DNA of 64,000 nt, from the NCBI GenBank assembly GCA_002500485.1, contig DLRJ01000033.1, positions 1 through 64,000 on the forward strand. The letters are read 5' to 3'. This document shows positions 60,172 to 64,000 of this stretch, piece after piece. The notes beneath the pieces are model-generated. The model worked only from the letters and a program-made list of their open reading frames with translations, did no database searches and was not told the DNA's origin. A program made the translations under genes and the position numbers. The first letter of the stretch is position 1; each line of letters starts with the position of its first letter. This stretch comes from Dehalococcoidia bacterium UBA7891 (GTDB taxonomy: Bacteria > Chloroflexota > Dehalococcoidia > Lucifugimonadales > UBA826).

Positions 60172-61587
60172 TTGACTGTTAGAAGGCAACCTGGAGCCGC
60201 GCATAGTATCACGATAAGAACTTCATATCCCAACACAGTTGGCATGCTAGGTCAAATAACCACCAACATTAGTGCAGCTGGCGGGGATATTGGGGCAATC
60301 GACATCGTATCAGCCGGACGAAACGGCATGGTCCGAGATATTACAATAAATGCTCGGGACGATTCTCATGCAGAGATATTGAAAAAAGCGGTATCAAGCG
60401 TTGAAGGGGTAACAATAGTAAATGTATCCGATCAAGTCTTTCTAAGGCATCTTGGCGGTAAAATTGAAATGCAAAGCAAAGCACCCATTAAAACTAGAAA
60501 TGACATGTCATTGATATACACACCGGGTGTTGCGAGAGTTAGCAAAGCCATTCATGAACAACCAGAATCTGTATGGAATCTCACGAGTAAGGGTAATACC
60601 GTTGCAATTGTGACCGATGGGTCAGCTGTACTCGGATTAGGGGATATTGGTCCTGCTGCTGCTTTACCCGTAATGGAAGGCAAGGCTCAATTACTGAAAG
60701 AACTAGTCGGGGTGGATGCCTGGCCTATTGTTCTAGATACTCACGACACAAACAAAATCGTAGACACAATAAAATTGCTATCCCCCGGGTTTGGGGCGAT
60801 AAACCTGGAAGACATTTCGGCACCGAGATGCTTTGAAATAGAACAACGTCTTCACAAGGAACTGGCCATACCCGTATTTCATGATGATCAGCACGGAACT
60901 GCAATCGTGGTTCTGGCGGCACTATACAATGCAGTCAAAGTGGTCAACAAAAATTTACCTGAACTAAAGGTAGTATTAGTTGGAGTAGGAGCGGCTGGGG
61001 TGGCCACTACCAAACTTTTAATCAAAGCCGGCATAAAAAATATCATTGGCGTGGATCGGTTAGGGATTTTAGACAGGCAAAAAGATTACGGGAATAACAA
61101 AGTTTGGAAAGAATATTCCAAAATAACAAATCCACATAATATCTCTGGGCAAATCACAGAAGCTGTGACAGGTGCAGATGTGTTTATAGGCCTATCAGGC
61201 CCAGAAGTCCTCCAAATTGAAGACGTGAGTTTGATGAACACAAACCCAATAATTTTTGCTATGGCGAATCCTGATCCTGAAATATGGCCGGAGGAAGTCG
61301 AAGGACTCGTTGAAGTTATGGCGACAGGAAGATCAGATTACCCCAACCAAGTTAATAATGCTTTGTGTTTCCCTGGCATGTTTAGGGGCATCCTAGATGC
61401 AAGAGCACAAAAAGTTACAGATGAAATGAAAATGGCCGCAGCCTTTGCCATATCCAAGGGAGTCTCAGAGAGCCATATTAATAACGAATATATTATGCCA
61501 AGCATTTTTGATACTGATGTGGCTGATCAAGTCGCAAAAAATGTAAAAGCCGCAGCCATAAAAAGTGGAGTGGCTCTGAAAAATTAA
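60172..61587 (+). CDS. NAD-dependent malic enzyme with N-terminal ACT domain
   Basis: The 471-residue protein has an ACT domain at about 10-90 ([20 protein letters not shown]) and then a malic enzyme: [16 protein letters not shown] near 113 with the catalytic Tyr, [21 protein letters not shown] near 145, [18 protein letters not shown] near 233 with the metal acids, and [14 protein letters not shown] near 270 for NAD. It decarboxylates malate to pyruvate; the ACT domain probably binds an amino acid effector. TTG 60172 has GAGGT 7 nt upstream. A terminator follows. Confidence 0.93.
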   Translation: MTVRRQPGAAHSITIRTSYPNTVGMLGQITTNISAAGGDIGAIDIVSAGRNGMVRDITINARDDSHAEILKKAVSSVEGVTIVNVSDQVFLRHLGGKIEMQSKAPIKTRNDMSLIYTPGVARVSKAIHEQPESVWNLTSKGNTVAIVTDGSAVLGLGDIGPAAALPVMEGKAQLLKELVGVDAWPIVLDTHDTNKIVDTIKLLSPGFGAINLEDISAPRCFEIEQRLHKELAIPVFHDDQHGTAIVVLAALYNAVKVVNKNLPELKVVLVGVGAAGVATTKLLIKAGIKNIIGVDRLGILDRQKDYGNNKVWKEYSKITNPHNISGQITEAVTGADVFIGLSGPEVLQIEDVSLMNTNPIIFAMANPDPEIWPEEVEGLVEVMATGRSDYPNQVNNALCFPGMFRGILDARAQKVTDEMKMAAAFAISKGVSESHINNEYIMPSIFDTDVADQVAKNVKAAAIKSGVALKN

Positions 61588-61614
61588 CCTCCCAGATTAA
61601 GTTCCCTACAAAAC

Positions 61615-61634
61615 GGGAACCTTCGGCCCTTTTT
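61615..61634 (+). terminator. Intrinsic terminator after malic enzyme
   Basis: GGGAACC and GGCCC form a short stem with an AA bulge and a 3-nt loop, ending directly in TTTTT (61630-61634). An overlapping alternative stem GTTCCC/GGGAAC (61601-61620) is also possible. Either ends the malic enzyme transcript. Confidence 0.5.
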
Positions 61635-61873
61635 CCTCAGGATTTTGATGTTTAATTTGATTGATTCTGAACTTCTATATCCTGCCCGTAATTGGTTACG
61701 AGTACATGAAAGGTATCAGCCTAGACATCACCATCCATGTTTATGACGTCAGCCAGTTTCAATCGGAAAACATAATATGAAAACCGGATTCCACATGCCT
61801 CTAGAATCATTCAATGGTATTTCTAGGCCTAAAGTGACATTGCAAGGATAGTACTGCAGTCACACCTTCACAT

Positions 61874-63142
61874 TTATCGCACGGCTGGGAATGTCCGATT
61901 GGCACTAAAGACCAGACCTATACTAAGAATTGTCAAAAGTAGGAACCCGCAAAAAATGTAGTTATAGCTCCCTGTTACATCGAACCCTATACCGGCGATC
62001 ATTGGGCCAGCTGAAAAACCAAGAACTGCCGCCGCCCTATTGACTCCATATATTCCACCGACATTATTCTTTCCAAAATAGCTCACTAATAGCAAAACTA
62101 GTACTGTGGATTGAATTCCATCTGAAATCCCTCCAAGAGCCCCGGAAAACACAGCCTTGAAAAAAGTATCAGCAAATATAAGTAACGCGATCGAAAATGC
62201 CCTTACAGAAATGGCCGTCAGAATTAGTAGTCGAGGTGTATAGCGATCAGCCAAAACACCACCTATTAATCCCCCAATTGCTGAAGCAATAAACCGAACG
62301 CTAACTGTAGCAACCGCTTCCTCTGGATTCAAACCTTGACCTACAAGGAAGGGCACTATGTGTAGCCCTATGCCTGCAGTAGCAATGCCAGTGGCAAATA
62401 CTGTTGTCGTTAGAAACCAATATTCCTTAGTGTGGAGAACCTCCGACAAAGAAAATTCAGGGAATGTGAAGTTTCCCGACTCAACTTCATCACTATCATT
62501 CTCGTGAAGATCTGTAGGAGAGCGAACAAATAAAATAACCGGAAGTGCTCCTACTAGAAACATTAATAAACCCAAAACCAACCATCCAAATCGCCAACCA
62601 AATTCTTCAATCGATGCTTGGGATATCAAAGGAAGTAATACACCACCTAAAGCCGTGACAGCAAATAAAACAGATACAGCCATTCCACTATTTCTATCAA
62701 ACCATTTAGCTATGATAGAAGGGGAAACGGCTTGAATAAATCCTTGATCACTTACTCGTGCTGCCCCATAAAAAATATAAAACGCTATGATGGCGGAGAT
62801 TTGGCTTAAAGCAATCATAGAAATAGTTGTAATTAAGGCTCCAATTGCCAATATGACCCTTGGTCCTGTTTGATCCAGGATTCTTCCCGTCACTACTGCC
62901 ACCCCTGCCCCCAGCAAGGCACCCAGGCTTGCCGCCCCGGAAATTTGTGTACGGTTCCACAGAAATTCGTCGGACATCGGCAAAAAGAAGACGGTTAAAA
63001 CATTAAGACTAGCCACAGAGTTAGAGAAGGCCAAACCACAAACAGCTGCCAACACAACCCAGCTGTAGTGAATTTTCCTCAATGAACTAATCATTAACCA
63101 TAGGTTCGCCTTGCCCTGTGATATTGAATTTTGAGTCCCCAT
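61874..63142 (-). CDS. MFS transporter
   Basis: The 422-residue membrane protein has twelve hydrophobic segments. The N-terminal half includes GAGVAVVTGRILDQTGPRVI near 76, the loop 2-3 motif, and YGAARVSDQGFIQA. The second half includes GGLIGGVLADRYTPRLLI near 288, the matching motif. It resembles the oxalate/formate-antiporter-like or monocarboxylate MFS group. It likely moves an organic acid, which would suit the neighbouring malic enzyme, but this is inference. Confidence 0.85.
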   Translation of the reverse strand: MGTQNSISQGKANLWLMISSLRKIHYSWVVLAAVCGLAFSNSVASLNVLTVFFLPMSDEFLWNRTQISGAASLGALLGAGVAVVTGRILDQTGPRVILAIGALITTISMIALSQISAIIAFYIFYGAARVSDQGFIQAVSPSIIAKWFDRNSGMAVSVLFAVTALGGVLLPLISQASIEEFGWRFGWLVLGLLMFLVGALPVILFVRSPTDLHENDSDEVESGNFTFPEFSLSEVLHTKEYWFLTTTVFATGIATAGIGLHIVPFLVGQGLNPEEAVATVSVRFIASAIGGLIGGVLADRYTPRLLILTAISVRAFSIALLIFADTFFKAVFSGALGGISDGIQSTVLVLLLVSYFGKNNVGGIYGVNRAAAVLGFSAGPMIAGIGFDVTGSYNYIFCGFLLLTILSIGLVFSANRTFPAVR

Positions 63143-63231
63143 TATAACTAGTCATTGAAGGGGATTTCTAAGCATTTCATCTCCGATCAATGCTTGGAAA
63201 CTCATTTCCCCAAAAACTAAGGTGTGTTTTT

Positions 63232-64000
63232 TCAGTCAGCCATGCCTACATTCATAGGAAGCTTGACCCATAAGAGAACCACGGTGGCTATTAAACAAAT
63301 GATCCCGCTAAATAGAAAAGCAGATTTTATCCCAAATTCATCGATGAGCATTCCGGTGAAAATTGGGGAAACTGTTCCCAATAAACTTGCCCCATAAATC
63401 AACGAGACTACTGTTGGCTGTGATTTTCCACCCGAAACATCCATAGCAGCGGAAATAAAAACAGTATGCAATGAGTATAAGAAAGCACCCATAACGAATA
63501 TATTCAACACAAGTTGGTATCCATCAGATGCGTAATACAATCCGATAAATGAAATTCCTAATATAGTCATACTAGGCAATAGAACTATTTTTCTTCCACA
63601 CTTGTCAGACAGCAAACCAAGTACAGGTTGGCCAATAATTCCAGCTACCTGTGCTCCAGCCAGAAAAACTCCCACTGTAAGTGGGTCTTTGGCAAGCCCT
63701 CCCTCTCCTACAGCTGTTATCAGGTAAAGGGGAAGAAAATACATAATCGAAGATTGGCCCATATCGCTCAACCCTGTGACCAGTATTAAGCCCCAAATCC
63801 CTTTGTCTTTTAGCAATTCTCTCAGACCGCCGAAATATTCTGCAAAAGATTCTGCCTTAGGGACATCCTTCGAAACACCTCTCATCATAATATAAACAAC
63901 TAGAGCGAAAATTAAAGCAGGCAAAACACTTATTCGAAGAACTTCATTCCATTCAAATGCGATTAGGTATGTCATGGTAATGATGCTACCGACCTTGAAT
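63232..64000 (-). CDS. MFS transporter, 5' end beyond window
   Basis: The visible 247-plus residues are the C-terminal half of an MFS carrier. The frame stays open to base 64000 (reading FKVGSIIT before MTYL), so the first half lies outside. It has six or seven hydrophobic segments, and VLGLLSDKCGRKIVLLPS near the middle is the loop 8-9 motif. The ligand is unknown. It is followed on the same strand by another MFS gene 89 bp away. Confidence 0.8.
   Translation of the reverse strand, partial: FKVGSIITMTYLIAFEWNEVLRISVLPALIFALVVYIMMRGVSKDVPKAESFAEYFGGLRELLKDKGIWGLILVTGLSDMGQSSIMYFLPLYLITAVGEGGLAKDPLTVGVFLAGAQVAGIIGQPVLGLLSDKCGRKIVLLPSMTILGISFIGLYYASDGYQLVLNIFVMGAFLYSLHTVFISAAMDVSGGKSQPTVVSLIYGASLLGTVSPIFTGMLIDEFGIKSAFLFSGIICLIATVVLLWVKLPMNVGMAD

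Noticed and set aside
1..64000. CRISPR arrays, rRNA genes, insertion sequences with transposase
   Set aside because: No spaced identical repeats, no rRNA-like sequence and no transposase reading frame were seen.

Overview
The window is a dense bacterial chromosome segment, AT-rich by eye, with about 62 protein genes, three tRNA genes and little non-coding DNA. The gene mix suggests a marine Chloroflexota, most like the Dehalococcoidia/SAR202 type. It includes several class III (CaiB/BaiF) CoA-transferases, an M81 metallopeptidase, an F420-type luciferase-like oxidoreductase, a UbiD/UbiA/UbiX set of the futalosine menaquinone pathway, an ACT-malic enzyme, an IRP-type aconitase, MFS carriers and frequent TTG starts. 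This assignment is inference; there is no rRNA gene to confirm it.

Bases 1-9.5 kb look like an accessory island. The left end carries small plasmid/phage-type genes (a helix-turn-helix protein and a TubC-like docking protein) and an M81 peptidase. Three degenerate direct repeats follow, at 2771, 6987 and 9353. Each begins in the anticodon loop of a tRNA-Met-like sequence, runs through the T-arm and acceptor 3' strand, and continues about 14 nt past it. They delimit two cassettes. The first holds an ABC exporter, an agmatinase-family hydrolase and an unknown protein. The second is visibly GC-richer and holds a tandem NIPSNAP-like protein and a flavin monooxygenase.

9.5-23 kb: a quinone reductase-like MDR, an SDR, an overlooked 54-residue SEC-C zinc protein, a CoA-transferase, a ferredoxin, aconitase, then recG-fakA divergent from rpmB, and a DapA-like aldolase followed by an MfnB-like enzyme fused to a TusA-like domain. 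23-28 kb: two small envelope proteins, and a leftward operon with a Trk/Ktr channel, three RCK-type proteins, a universal-stress protein and prephenate dehydratase. 28-34.5 kb: an HPP membrane protein, then a tight operon with a CinA-like/nucleotidyltransferase fusion, the mqnL/P/M-like UbiD-UbiA-UbiX trio, a half-size ThDP enzyme and a PHP phosphatase.

34.5-48.6 kb: a 2-hydroxyacid dehydrogenase, two overlapping CoA-transferases, cmk-plsC-glmS, a 42-residue membrane protein and a lipoprotein redoxin whose active site reads UGA-G-T-C. A hairpin follows that UGA at SECIS distance, so it is a strong selenoprotein candidate. Then come a 36-residue-repeat coiled-coil protein, a GAF-GAF-PAS adenylate cyclase, and an amidase with a small AtzG-like partner. 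48.6-55.6 kb: rpsO-pnp (pnp apparently starts at AUU, with its Shine-Dalgarno in a hairpin), dapB-asd-dapA and purA. 55.7-64 kb: an F420-type oxidoreductase, tRNA-Met/Val/Leu, a TIM-barrel isomerase, an alcohol dehydrogenase, malic enzyme and two MFS carriers, the last cut by the window edge.
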